Of a stretch of 64,000 bases of DNA, positions 20,704 through 30,018 are shown piece after piece. This DNA comes from Neurospora intermedia. Its lineage: Eukaryota > Ascomycota > Sordariomycetes > Sordariales > Sordariaceae. How positions within the stretch are numbered: the first letter of the stretch is position 1; each line of letters opens with the position of its first letter. Under the pieces are notes generated by a model. That model saw only the letters and a program-made list of their open reading frames with translations. It was not told the DNA's origin and did not search any database. A program made the translations under genes and the position numbers. Location: positions 1,860,001 to 1,924,000 of the forward strand of contig BTPP01000002.1 in assembly GCA_037102815.1 (NCBI GenBank), in the 5' to 3' direction.

Positions 20704-21627
20704 ATGACCTCCACATCCACTACCAACGGCGACGACTTCACCGTCAAGGCCGGTCTCGCCCAGATGCTCAAGGGCGGTGTCATCATGGACGTCACCACCC
20801 CCGCCGAGGCTCGCATCGCCGAAGAGGCCGGCGCCTGCGCCGTCATGGCTCTCGAGCGCATCCCCTCCGACATCCGCGCCGCCGGCGGCGTAGCGCGCAT
20901 GTCCAACCCGTCCATGATCAAGGAGATCCAGGCCGCCGTCACCATCCCCGTCATGGCCAAGGCCCGTATCGGCCACGTGACCGAGTGCCGCATCCTGGAG
21001 CAGCTGGGCGTCGACTACATCGACGAGAGCGAGGTCTTGACCCCGGCCGATGACACGTACCATGTGCAAAAGGACCAGTTCAAGGCTCCCTTTGTCTGCG
21101 GATGCAGGAACTTGGGCGAGGCGCTCAGGAGAATCAAGGAGGGCGCGGCCATGATCAGGACCAAGGGTGAGGCCGGCACGGGAGATGTCGTCGAGGCGGT
21201 GAAGCACATCAGGACCGTCAACGCCGAGATTGCTCAGGCTAAGGCGGCGTTGGCCAGTGGCGGCGAGCTGGCGGTGGCCAAGATGGCGAGGGAGATCGGT
21301 GCCGATGTTGAGCTCCTCAAGAAGACTGCTGAGCTCGGAAGGCTGCCAGTGGTCAACTTTGCTGCCGGAGGTGTGGCGACGCCCGCGGACGCGGCGCTCA
21401 TGATGGAGTTTGGGTGCGATGGTGTGTTTGTGGGTAGCGGTATCTTCAAGGATGCCAAGACGCCTGAGCACGCGTTGCAGAGGGCGAGGGCGGTTGTCAA
21501 GGCTGTGGCTAACTGGAACGACTATAATGCGTTGGTTGAGGCGTGCATTGAGCACGGTGAGGCTATGAAGGGTATCAGCAATGCCGGTATGAAGCCCGAG
21601 GAGAGAATGGCTGGAAGGGGTTGGTAG
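20704..21627 (+). CDS. pdx-1: Pyridoxal 5'-phosphate synthase subunit (PdxS/Snz), 307 aa
   Basis: Single exon. The (beta/alpha)8 synthase is highly conserved: [16 protein letters not shown] with the active-site Asp of [27 protein letters not shown], and the Schiff-base lysine in [10 protein letters not shown]. Also present are [27 protein letters not shown], the second lysine and phosphate loop in [33 protein letters not shown] and FVGSGIFK. It makes PLP from ribose 5-phosphate (or ribulose 5-phosphate), glyceraldehyde 3-phosphate and ammonia delivered by the Pdx2 glutaminase. It is normally a dodecamer in the cytosol. Length is standard for the family (about 290-310). The family is also known for singlet-oxygen resistance phenotypes in fungi. 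Confidence 0.98.
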   Translation: MTSTSTTNGDDFTVKAGLAQMLKGGVIMDVTTPAEARIAEEAGACAVMALERIPSDIRAAGGVARMSNPSMIKEIQAAVTIPVMAKARIGHVTECRILEQLGVDYIDESEVLTPADDTYHVQKDQFKAPFVCGCRNLGEALRRIKEGAAMIRTKGEAGTGDVVEAVKHIRTVNAEIAQAKAALASGGELAVAKMAREIGADVELLKKTAELGRLPVVNFAAGGVATPADAALMMEFGCDGVFVGSGIFKDAKTPEHALQRARAVVKAVANWNDYNALVEACIEHGEAMKGISNAGMKPEERMAGRGW

Positions 21628-22368
21628 AGAGTGTGAGGATGTGGTGATGTTGATGGCATGTTTGATTTTTATAAAAGCACAGTTAGAACTGAAAAGGGGC
21701 TCGGAACGGCACCCAGGAGACGGTTGAGTTGCAACCCCGAGGAGCTTCTGCCGTTAGTTACACGCTACGAATATGATGAGAGAATTGTTGAAGCCATGGC
21801 TTTATTACCTAAGTTAATACCAAGAAGTGCTGGCAGAAGAATCTAGTGACCGCCTTGTAACAGTCTATACCGATTCAAAATAAGAGAGGTTTGACTTTGA
21901 CTCCCCATTGACCTCTTTTCTTTGATTATGCGTTTCTTTTCCCTTTCCCTCCCTTATGTAAAATGCTATGGAGAATGGTCTCCCGCTGCCATGGATACTC
22001 TTCGAGGCTTTATTACCCACCTCGATTGTGAAATATTATTTGCAACCCGAATGTCCTCGAAACTGGCAGAGAACAGACAAACAAAACCTGATTATAGTAC
22101 CGCTCGACCCTGGTGCAGGGTTACCGGACAGCATCAAAACAGGTAAATCATAAGCGCTCATACATATGTGCCATGTACCATTAGGCAGACCGCACACGTC
22201 TCAACTGTCAAAACTGAAGGCTGCAGTCCTTGCTTCTGCTCAACCTCGGTCAATACACCATCAAAACCGCGAGTCGATCCGCATTGACAACTCCTGTCGC
22301 TCTGCCTTGGCTTCTTGAACCTCAACCCAAAGCTCTTTCCTCACTTCTCCGCATCAGGCCTCGGTATA
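21628..22368. other. Intergenic between pdx-1 and the FAR1-like gene
   Basis: No gene seen; contains the 3' ends of the two convergent genes. Small frames at 21658 and 21922 lack features. Confidence 0.5.
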
Positions 22369-22605
22369 TTAAGGCTCCGCATCATCATCATCATCCGACT
22401 TCAAGTCCGGGTCCGGCACCTGTAAACCCGACGGCAACGGCGGCTTCAACTGAGGCTCCGCAACATCATCATCCGACTTCAAGGCCGGGTCCGGCACCCG
22501 TAAGTGCGACGGCAACGGCGGCTTCAACTGAGGCTCCGCATCATCATCATTCGACTTCAAGTCCGGGTCCGGCACCCGTGAGTCCGACGGCAACGGCGGC
22601 TTCAA
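22369..22605 (-). pseudogene. In-frame continuation of the FAR1-like gene beyond its stop (3 repeat units)
   Basis: 79 codons in the same frame directly after the TAG of the FAR1-like gene, ending at TAA. They encode three more copies of the acidic repeat. At the two internal junctions the codon after AEP is CAG; at the first it is TAG and at the last TAA. This may be a lost C-terminus (nonsense change), a readthrough extension, or repeats that expanded in the 3' region. Confidence 0.6.
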
Positions 22606-22690
22606 CTAAGGCTCCGCATCATCATCATCCGACTCCAAGTCCGGGTCCGGCACCTGTAAGTCCGACGGCAACGGCGGCATCATTTCCACA
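22373..22690. repeat. 78-81 bp coding minisatellite, four copies
   Basis: Four tandem imperfect units, marked by GGCTCCG at 22373, 22454, 22532 and 22610 (spacing 81, 78, 78). All spacings are multiples of three. On the minus strand each reads as an acidic unit of the form PPLPS-x-LQVPDPDLKSDDDD-AEP. The first unit is inside the FAR1-like frame and the other three follow its stop codon in the same frame. Confidence 0.9.
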
Positions 22691-23754
22691 TTGGTCGGCT
22701 GAAGCGGCGGTGGCTGATGCTCAGGCGGGATGAGCGTATACGGCAAGTTGGTTGGAAGACCCTGAGCAGCCGCATCGGCCGCCGCCTTCCTTTCGTCCTC
22801 CCTCTTGATCTTGGCTAACATGTTGCGCACATCGCTCTTCTTGACATACTGGTACTTGTCCCCAAACGAGATGCGAATCCCAATCGTCAGCTGCCGAAGG
22901 GTGCACTGGGCGTCACGGTGCATGATCTTGAGCCAACGGGCGCCGTCCTGCTCGATCTTGCGGAACTGAGCAGGCACGTTGACGCCGGGCTGCTCGCCCG
23001 TGAAGGGTTCGTGGTTGTGCTCGGCGCACTGGACGACCACGCGCCACTTGTCGTCATACGGCCACGCTTTCTCCTGAACGGCCTTCATCTTCATCGGACA
23101 CCCCGTCTTGGTCGACCGCGATTGTCGAATCCCCCGGCTGTGCGAGGTGTACGTCTTGCCGCCCTTGGAACAGCAGAGGTTGTACCTCCGGTAGTGGCCG
23201 TCCGGGTCCCGGTTGAGCGAGGACACAATCACGCAGGCGTAGCCCTGCGACCGCGTGAAGGCTCTGAGGTCCGTCTGGAGCGCTTCAAAGGTGGGATACA
23301 AGCGGTCTTGGGGAGGGGGCAGGAGGGCCATCTGGAAGTTGGGCCGGGCCGGCTGTGATTGCCCTTGCCCTTGGCCGCCGGACGGACCGGGCTGGCCCTG
23401 CTGAGCTTGCTGATCATGAAGTTGCTGTTGCTGCTGCTGCTGCTGCTGCAGGGACTGTGGTTGCTGCTGTTGGCCCTGCTGAGTGCCAGTAGCACTTTGG
23501 TTCGGGATAGGTTGGAGTTGTTGCTGAGTGTATCCAGCCTGCTGGTGTTGATGGATAGCTAAACTGGCCGCTTGGCCCTGGGGCGGCGGGTTTTGCGGTT
23601 GGAAATTGTGGAACTGGTGTAAGTGTTGCTGTTGTTGCTGCATTTGCTGTTGCATTTGAGGTTGGGCCGGCTGAGGAGTCATCTGCAGCTGATGCTGCCC
23701 GTGCTGCCCGTGCTGGCCCATGGCCGCCGCCGTCTTGGGCTGTCCTCTAGGCAT
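22606..23754 (-). CDS. FAR1-type DNA-binding domain protein with Gln-rich N-terminus, 382 aa
   Basis: Single exon from ATG at 23754 (MPRGQPKTAAAMG) to TAG at 22606-22608. Residues 1-150 are Gln/His/Pro-rich with a polyQ run. About 165-260 form a FAR1/WRKY-GCM1-like zinc fold: FEALQTDLRAFTRSQGYA, then YRRYNLCCSKGG, a cysteine in TGCPMKMKA, and CAEHNHEP. The HNHE ending is diagnostic of FAR1 DNA-binding domains, which derive from Mutator-like transposases. A helical segment follows (WLKIMHRDAQCTLRQL, KSDVRNMLAKIKRED). The C-terminus is one acidic minisatellite unit. The frame would continue through three more units if the TAG were CAG, as it is in the sister copies. Likely a nuclear DNA-binding regulator; target unknown. 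Confidence 0.85.
   Translation of the reverse strand: MPRGQPKTAAAMGQHGQHGQHQLQMTPQPAQPQMQQQMQQQQQHLHQFHNFQPQNPPPQGQAASLAIHQHQQAGYTQQQLQPIPNQSATGTQQGQQQQPQSLQQQQQQQQQLHDQQAQQGQPGPSGGQGQGQSQPARPNFQMALLPPPQDRLYPTFEALQTDLRAFTRSQGYACVIVSSLNRDPDGHYRRYNLCCSKGGKTYTSHSRGIRQSRSTKTGCPMKMKAVQEKAWPYDDKWRVVVQCAEHNHEPFTGEQPGVNVPAQFRKIEQDGARWLKIMHRDAQCTLRQLTIGIRISFGDKYQYVKKSDVRNMLAKIKREDERKAAADAAAQGLPTNLPYTLIPPEHQPPPLQPTNVEMMPPLPSDLQVPDPDLESDDDDAEP
23422..23450. repeat. CTG/CAG run encoding polyQ
   Basis: Tandem CTG/TTG triplets on the plus strand encode a glutamine run in the N-terminal part of the FAR1-like protein. Confidence 0.88.
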
Positions 23755-24789
23755 CGTGTGAGAAGGGGATAATTTGATGAAGACAAATCGATGCTCTGGA
23801 TGATCACACAAACAAACATTGGATGCGTCTTTGGACCGTGAACGCGCCTCGGCTCGTATGTGACGAGATGCATTACCGCTATTTGCACTTTCGGCTGCGG
23901 GTAAATTTCCATATTGTCAGCTGGAGGGGTATCTTATCGGGTTTGTTGCAGCTGTTTGCGGGCCGGCGCACTTTCCACTTTCCGCTTTTGTACCCCTGAA
24001 CGGGGTCCAATGGTTGTCGACTTGGTTGTTCTTGCGTTGCTTCCTACACCTCCTCCTGCATTTAAAACGTTAGCGCGGTGAATTGAGTTGATGGCGATAA
24101 GTTTATTCTCCTTACAAAGGATGCCTGCTTTGCTCACCACTAATGCCTTGAATATTATTGCAGAGTGGCGGTACCACGCTAACGAATTACATGTCGACAG
24201 AGGTGTACTTCATCCATCCTACTATGTCGAAGACCAGAGAGGCTACCCATCGAATGAAATACCTATGAAGCTACTAACTAGGTTTGTAATGGATTCGATT
24301 ATTCATCACTGCAGGACCAAGATTGCGCTTTGTCATGGGATGTCATATGTTTTACACAGGTGTCCTGACAGCTGCGTGCAGTGGTGCAATGTATAGATGT
24401 ACTCGGGCACCTCGACTGTTCCCATCTTCATTTGCTGGAAGCTGCTTTATTTGTTGCAACTCGGAGATGGCGAATACTGTTTTTCCTGCGAGCAAACCCT
24501 TCATTCAGTATTTCGGGGATTTCAGGACCAAAGAAGCGCTGTTTTCCCTGTCTTGTGTCTTGACAAGACACCACCTTTTTCGTCAAACCTTTTCTGCCTT
24601 CGTTTTTCTTGACAACGGCACCTATCTGCACCCATGGATCCGTCGTCCACGCCGATCCATGCTTGCTCCCACCCATGCTTTTATACCTGCGACTGAAAGA
24701 GGGGAGATTTTGTTTCAAGTTTTGTATCATGCATTCTCCCATGTCTTTGCAGTATTAGCCAGCTTGACTCTTGCATTCTCTCTCTGCAG
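23755..24789. other. Intergenic, promoter of FAR1-like gene and unassigned sequence
   Basis: No gene could be supported. A 195-codon plus frame (24323-24910) and a 104-codon minus frame (24428-24742) overlap each other. Neither shows domains or a convincing start. Confidence 0.45.
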
Positions 24790-25735
24790 GTACTACCGGT
24801 CGGCCAAAGACGGAGCCCAGGACTCCAGCTGGATTGATATTGCCTGTTTCCGTTTGGCCCAACTTCCGCCCAACACCAAAAAGCCCAAAACTAGGTGTCG
24901 AACTGGCTAAAATTCCGGAAGAATTGAACCAACCTCTCGAGTCGATCTGATTAAAGCTACTCGCTTCCAATGATGCTGACACCAAAGATGTGAAAGAAAT
25001 GTTGCGGGCACTCGTTCTTCTCAAGGAGCCTGTCACTTTGGGTGAGTCGGCAACACTCACAGGATTCATCATCGATGACGTCCGGCAGTCACTCAATAAG
25101 TGCAGTCTTTTGGTCAGGATCCAGGACAGAAAAGTTGTTTTTATCCTTGAAAATCAAGTCAAGGAGTACCTGTTGAAGAGATCGGAGAGAGATTACTCTA
25201 AGTCCGAGGAGAAGAAGAGCTGAAATAGCAACACGGCGTCTTGGCATCTAGATGCTTTATCTATCTCGTCGAGAAACATCAGTCCATAGAACACGATGTG
25301 AAGGTCCGCCAGGAGTGTAACACCCACTTCTGTTCAAACAACTGCTCTGAAAAACGCCCGAAAGGAGCTATCTTCGGACACTGATGGACCAGCAACCTCT
25401 ATTTTTGAGCAGGAAGACTCGCCTCAAGAAGCCAATTTGGCCCCGGACGACATTGACAGCGACGGAGCACATCAAGGGGATAGCCTTTCTGACAGTGAAG
25501 ACGACTTGTCAGCCGAGGCTTCAGTTTTGGAGGAGAGGAACCCATACTACATAGCTGGATCTTAAAACATTCCTCCGTTATCCGATCACATACTGGCGCT
25601 GCCATTACAGCTTAGCCACCAAGAAATTCGCAGAACGAATGAGTAGCGAAAGTAATAAGGAAGGTGAGGAAGGCTAGGAAACTTATAAAGTAGACAACAA
25701 CGACGTGGAGGGTAACGAGACGGATGAAGATGAAG
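24790..25735 (+). pseudogene. Relic resembling an NLR/NACHT (STAND) protein
   Basis: Broken plus-strand coding remnants. About 24800-24950 reads as a Pro-rich stretch leading to LGVELAKIPEELNQPLESI, then a TGA, then in the same frame LKLLASND and the intact piece 24990-25223 (ALVLLKEPVTLGESATL, VRQSLNKC, VKEYLLKR). The last resembles the helical region after the NACHT domain of fungal NWD/STAND proteins, whose usual form is ...REPLTLxEL...VRxxVxxCGSFL...VHQSAKDYLL. Further on, about 25375-25560 is an acidic spacer with NPYYIAG. In a shifted frame near 25563-25640, KTFLRYPITYWRCHYSLA resembles the YPxxYWxxHA motif of the same proteins. No P-loop part was found, so only a decayed 3' portion remains. 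Confidence 0.45.
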
Positions 25736-26193
25736 ACGGGTACTAATAGGTCGATGTTTTCCATTTCTTGGGTACCGGTTTCTGGATATGGAATCTCCAG
25801 GTATGAAAAGTTCCATTGACCATTTATCACATTTTGGCCTTTACAGAAAAAAACAACCTTGGATATCAAGCTCAAGCTGGATGCCCTCGCTGCCCCTTCC
25901 CTAGTCTTATAGGTAGTAACTCATCAGGGTTGTGTGTGACGAAAAGAACTGAAACAAATAAACCTACACAGTCAGACAATCAACCCTCAAACTCCACCTG
26001 GGCAGTCCAGCGGCCCCACTATCATCCCCCTGTAATCGTATAATTAGTGCACTGCTGCCCCTGTCTAATGACGACTGTTAGCACATGAAATTGGATGGGA
26101 AGTCATCGCTACGCGTCCTCTTTTGCGACTTGACAGCTTCCTTTTCACCAAACAAAGGTGTAGAGGTATTCTCACCGAGCACCCCTCGACAAG
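25736..26193. other. Intergenic upstream of alg3
   Basis: AT-rich sequence without a supported gene; presumed promoter of alg3. Confidence 0.5.
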
Positions 26194-27655
26194 ATGGCCG
26201 ACCCATCAAGTAGGCCAGAATCAAACCCGACCATCTACAAGCAAGCCCTTGATTTCGCCCTAGATGTCGCCAACGGTTGCCATGCTCTGTCGAAGCTCAT
26301 CCCGCCCGCCCTCTTCCTGGTCGATGCGCTCCTCTGCGGGCTGATCATCTGGAAAGTGCCTTGTACGTAACCGGTACCGCGGAATGGCGCACAGTTACCC
26401 GTATGCTCACGATCGCATACTATAGACACCGAAATCGACTGGACGGCCTACATGGAGCAAGTCTCCCAAATCCTCTTGGGCGAGCGCAACTACACCAAGA
26501 TCCGCGGCGGCACCGGTCCGCTCGTTTACCCGGCTGCGCACGTCTACATCTACACCGGACTATACCACTTGACGGATGAGGGGAGGAACATCTTGCTTGC
26601 GCAACAGCTGTTTGCGGGTCTTTATATGGTTACGCTCGCGGTTGTTATGGGGTGTTATTGGCAGGCTAAGGTATTTCTTACAAGTAGCTTTGCGACAATG
26701 CTGGATGGGGGAGAAGCTGACAGAGTGAAACCAAAAAAAACAGGCACCACCATATCTCTTCCCGCTCCTGATCCTCTCGAAACGGCTACACAGCATCTTC
26801 GTCCTGCGCTGCTTCAACGACTGCTTCGCCGTCCTGTTCCTCTGGTTTGCCATCTTCTTCTTCCAGCGGCGCAACTGGCAAGCCGGCGCATTACTGTACA
26901 CCCTCGGCCTCGGCGTCAAAATGACGCTACTACTCTCCTTACCAGCCGTAGGCGTTGTCCTCTTTCTCGGCAGTGGCAGTTTTGTCACCACTTTGCAGCT
27001 CGTAGCAACAATGGGTCTGGTCCAGGTCCTCATCGGCGTCCCCTTCCTGGCACACTACCCCACGGAATACCTCTCCCGGGCTTTCGAGCTCTCTCGACAA
27101 TTCTTCTTCAAATGGACCGTCAACTGGCGCTTCGTCGGCGAGGAAATCTTTCTCAGTAAGGGGTTCGCGCTCACACTGCTCGCTTTACACGTTCTCGCTT
27201 TGGGAATCTTCGTCACCACCCGTTGGATCAAACCTGCGCGCAAGTCTCTTGTTCAGCTAATCTCTCCTGTCCTCTTGGCGGGCAAACCGCCTCTAACTGG
27301 CCCTGAACACCGCGCTGCGGCGCGGGATGTGACGCCGAGGTACATCATGACCACGATCCTGTCTGCCAATGCCGTGGGCCTCCTCTTTGCTAGGTCCCTC
27401 CACTACCAGTTCTATGCCTATGTCGCATGGTCGACTCCGTTCCTCTTCTGGCGCGCGGGGTTGCACCCTGTCTTGGTGTACCTGCTATGGGCAGTGCAGG
27501 AGTGGGCGTGGAACGTGTTTCCTAGCACGCCGGCGAGCTCGGCGGTGGTGGTGGGCGTATTATGCGTGACGGTGGCAGGAGTGTGGTTCGGCGCACGGGA
27601 GGAGTGGGAGCCTGGAATGAAGTCGTCGTCGAAGAAGGAGGCGGCGATGCGGTGA
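26194..27655 (+). CDS. alg3: Dol-P-Man:Man5GlcNAc2-PP-Dol alpha-1,3-mannosyltransferase (ALG3), 441 aa
   Basis: Exons 26194-26362, 26426-26670 and 26744-27655; both introns (63 and 73 nt) are GT-AG and keep the frame. The protein is multi-pass. It carries the ALG3 signatures [28 protein letters not shown] and [10 protein letters not shown] in the first luminal loop. Later come [66 protein letters not shown] and [13 protein letters not shown]. The enzyme adds the first dolichol-phosphate-mannose-derived mannose on the luminal side of the ER during N-glycan precursor assembly. Length matches the family (about 440-460). The short basic tail lacks a KKxx-type ending. Its 3' end faces the EIF1AD-like gene 81 bp away. 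Confidence 0.96.
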
Positions 27656-27692
27656 TGTAGTTGCTGTGCTGTCTGTAATATTTCTGGCTGGC

Positions 27693-27698
27693 AATAAA
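27693..27698 (+). terminator. AATAAA polyadenylation signal of alg3
   Basis: AATAAA lies 38 bases after the alg3 stop and before the stop of the convergent gene. A cleavage site about 15-25 bases downstream would fall near or within the 3' end of the opposite-strand gene. Confidence 0.5.
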
Positions 27699-27736
27699 AT
27701 ATGATATTTGGGTATCTCTGTTCTCCGAATGTCTCG

Positions 27737-28225
27737 TCAAGGTCCATACTCTTCGTCTTCCGAGTCACTAGGCGGAAGCTTTCCAACAGTCGATTCCTCG
27801 TCTTCGGACTCGTCGTAAGTTTGTCTCACGAACTGCTTGGGCCTGTGTTTTCGTCCGTCTGTCAGTTTCGTCCGTCCAGTCCACTAAGGCAACAATGTGA
27901 CATACCAATAAGCCTCCTTCCTCCAAGCCTTCTCGTCCCTTACGATATTGATGATCTCTCCTACAACCTTACTACCAGTCTTGCTGCGCTCCTCCATGGA
28001 ACCCAAGTCGACCAAGACATAACCGCCGCGCTTAATCCAGATGGTGTTGCGAAAACGAGACTCGAGCTCGACTAGAATGGTCTTCTTGTTGGGCAGCTCG
28101 CAAATGTAGTTGCTGTTGCCCTCAGCCTTGACGACGCGCGCGATGGATTGCGAATCGGTAAGTTGGTCGGGAGGGGTCAGCGACTCCTGGTCGGCGGCGT
28201 GAACGTGGCGCTTTGGCTTGCCCAT
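27737..28225 (-). CDS. EIF1AD-like S1/IF1 OB-fold protein, 141 aa
   Basis: Exons 28225-27906 and 27842-27737 with a 63-nt GTATGT...CAG intron that restores W-PKQFVRQ. An S1/eIF1A-type OB fold occupies about residues 20-105: SIARVVKAEGNSNYICELPN, then LVELESRFRNTIWIKRGGYVLVDL. The FRNTIWIKRG motif is typical of eIF1A and of its nuclear relative EIF1AD. The short length, lack of the eIF1A N-terminal basic tail, and the acidic tail (DESEDEEST, SDSEDEEYGP) favour EIF1AD. In animals EIF1AD is a nuclear RNA-associated protein; its function in fungi is not settled. An unspliced transcript would stop soon after TTLLP and lose the acidic tail. Confidence 0.9.
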
Positions 28226-29064
28226 GGTTGTGGATGGTTTGGGGTGTTTGTTGTTGTTGGTATTGCACCAATACTCTAAAGAGAAATAATTCCAGGCGTA
28301 GGAAAAGGGAGCACAAAAATCTAAGGAAAAACAACGGTTGATGAAATCATGGATGGAACTTTTGGAACTTTTGGAATTTGGAGAAAAGTGGGGTAATTGC
28401 AATAGATGCATATTTCGTCCATTGGAAAATCACCATGCTTACCCTAGTCTATATCCCCATATCCTCCCACAGCATTTACACGTTGACGAGGCCCCTGTAA
28501 AGTCTCGAGGCCAACGGCTATAAGTGACACCTCTCTTATACCAAGCCCTCTTCAATTCTCTTCTTATATGTCAACTCAACTTTCTCCAAGCACAATGTCA
28601 ACAGTTGTAGACTTTCTCTACACTATGACGGCCAAGAATGCCGATCGCCTCCGGCTGTTCACTAAACCGCGGATCGGCGCCTTAGCACGCAACAGTGGGT
28701 AGCACCCGCCAGAAATTGGTCCACTAACATCGGGGATGCGGTGGCCGAGACAAGCCAAAGTTTGAAGTCTTTCGGGGTCTCGAGGCACCGTGCCGATGGG
28801 GTCCAACCCTGTGGGATTCAGTCCACTGCCGCGCCGCTTGCTGTGCCGTTGGGCCGCCGCGGGCCCGGTACCGGGGGAGGGGGCGTTTCTGTTGGAACCC
28901 CCCGCCCCGTCTCATTCCTTGGTTTGCCCGTCAACCTCGGACTTCCTCCGGTCTTCACTTGACTCGCTTTTCACTTCACCTCTTTTCTTTAGTACCTTTC
29001 ATCGTACAATTCTCACCTAAATCACCTCCAACACAATCCCAAATACTACTAAAACACAGTCAAA
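28226..29064. promoter_or_regulatory. Divergent promoter region (EIF1AD-like / HAD phosphatase)
   Basis: 839 bp between two divergent starts. The part at about 28660-28910 is markedly GC-rich with CGCGG and GGGGG runs, unlike the AT-rich flanks. No gene or RNA was recognised in it. Confidence 0.45.
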
Positions 29065-30018
29065 ATGGGATCCAACGACTCCTCCCCCTCCCTCCCCGCC
29101 TTGGCCACCAACCCCAAGTTTATCTTCTTCACCGACTTCGACGGCACCATCACCCAACAAGACAGCAATGACTTTATGACCGACACTCTAGGGTTCGGCC
29201 CGGCACTCCGCAAGAAGGGAAACGAGAGCGTCCTCTTCGGCCACCGCGACTTCCGCGACAGCTTCTCGGAGATGCTGGACAGCATCAGCACGCCTTTTGA
29301 CCAGTGCATTGAGACTCTGCTCAAAAACATCACCCTCGACCCTGGATTCAAGGAGTTCTTCCACTGGGCTAAGGAGATTAACATGCCGATTGTGATTCTC
29401 AGTGGTGGCATGGAGCCTGTGATTAGGGCGCTGTTGGCCCATTTCTTGGGTAAGGAGGAGGCGGATAGCTTGCAGATTGTTAGCAACCAGGTGGCTGTTA
29501 GGCCGGGAAAGAAGAGTTTGAATGAGGAGGGAGGGTGGATGATCACTTATCATGATGACAGGTTTGTCACCCCTTCTTTTTCTCTGTTTCTGAAATGACA
29601 CGGGACAAACACTTACATGGAAATATACAGTGGATTCGGCCATGACAAGTCCCTCGAAATTCGCCCCTACGCCAACCTGCCCGCCGAACAAAGGCCAGTC
29701 CTCTTCTACGCCGGCGATGGCGTCTCGGATCTCTCGGCTGCCAAGGAGACGGACCTTCTCTTTGCAAAGGCTGGAAAGGGTATGTTTTGCGATATTCGAA
29801 CGAATTACCATTACCATTCCCATTGCCATTGCCATTGCCATTGTCATAGTATTTGCTGACTTGACACACCACACACACACACAGATCTCATCACCTACTG
29901 CGAAAGGGAGAACGTGCCCTTCACCACGTTCCACGACTTTGGCGAGATTCTCGCCGTAGTCAAGGACATTACTTCGGGCAAGCTGACTGTTCAGGAAGCT
30001 GCTGTTGGCAGGAAGTGA
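29065..30018 (+). CDS. HAD-family phosphatase (yeast Pyp1/YNL010W type), 259 aa
   Basis: Exons 29065-29561, 29631-29779 and 29885-30018; both introns are GT-AG and frame-keeping. The HAD motifs are present: motif I FTDFDGTIT (nucleophile and acid Asp), motif II VILSGGM, the FGHDKS lysine (motif III), and motif IV YAGDGVSDLSAAKETDLLFAK. The cap region carries DSNDFMTDTLGFG, FRDSFSEML and STPFDQC, and the C-terminus has DLITYCERENVPF and F-x-EIL. This is the full pattern of yeast YNL010W (Pyp1), related to phosphoserine phosphatases and reported to dephosphorylate polyol phosphates or act in metabolite repair. The substrate here is inferred. The second intron contains a hexamer microsatellite. 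Confidence 0.93.
29805..29882. repeat. CCATTG/CCATTA hexamer and CA repeats in the HAD gene intron 2
   Basis: The 105-nt second intron is mostly repeats. About seven CCATT(A/C/G) hexamers run from 29805 to 29846. A short (CA)n run follows directly before the AG acceptor at 29884. Confidence 0.85.

Noticed and set aside
22230-22733. 167-codon plus-strand frame with repeated HHHHPT...PGPAPV units
   Set aside because: Open only because the minisatellite unit is a multiple of three; it is antisense of the acidic repeats of the FAR1-like gene.
24323-24910. 195-codon plus-strand frame
   Set aside because: No domain; overlaps a minus-strand frame, and its end is out of frame with the better-supported NLR-like relic.
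28660-28910. GC-rich stretch considered as an RNA gene
   Set aside because: No tRNA boxes, no 5S rRNA similarity and no clear hairpin; treated as promoter sequence.
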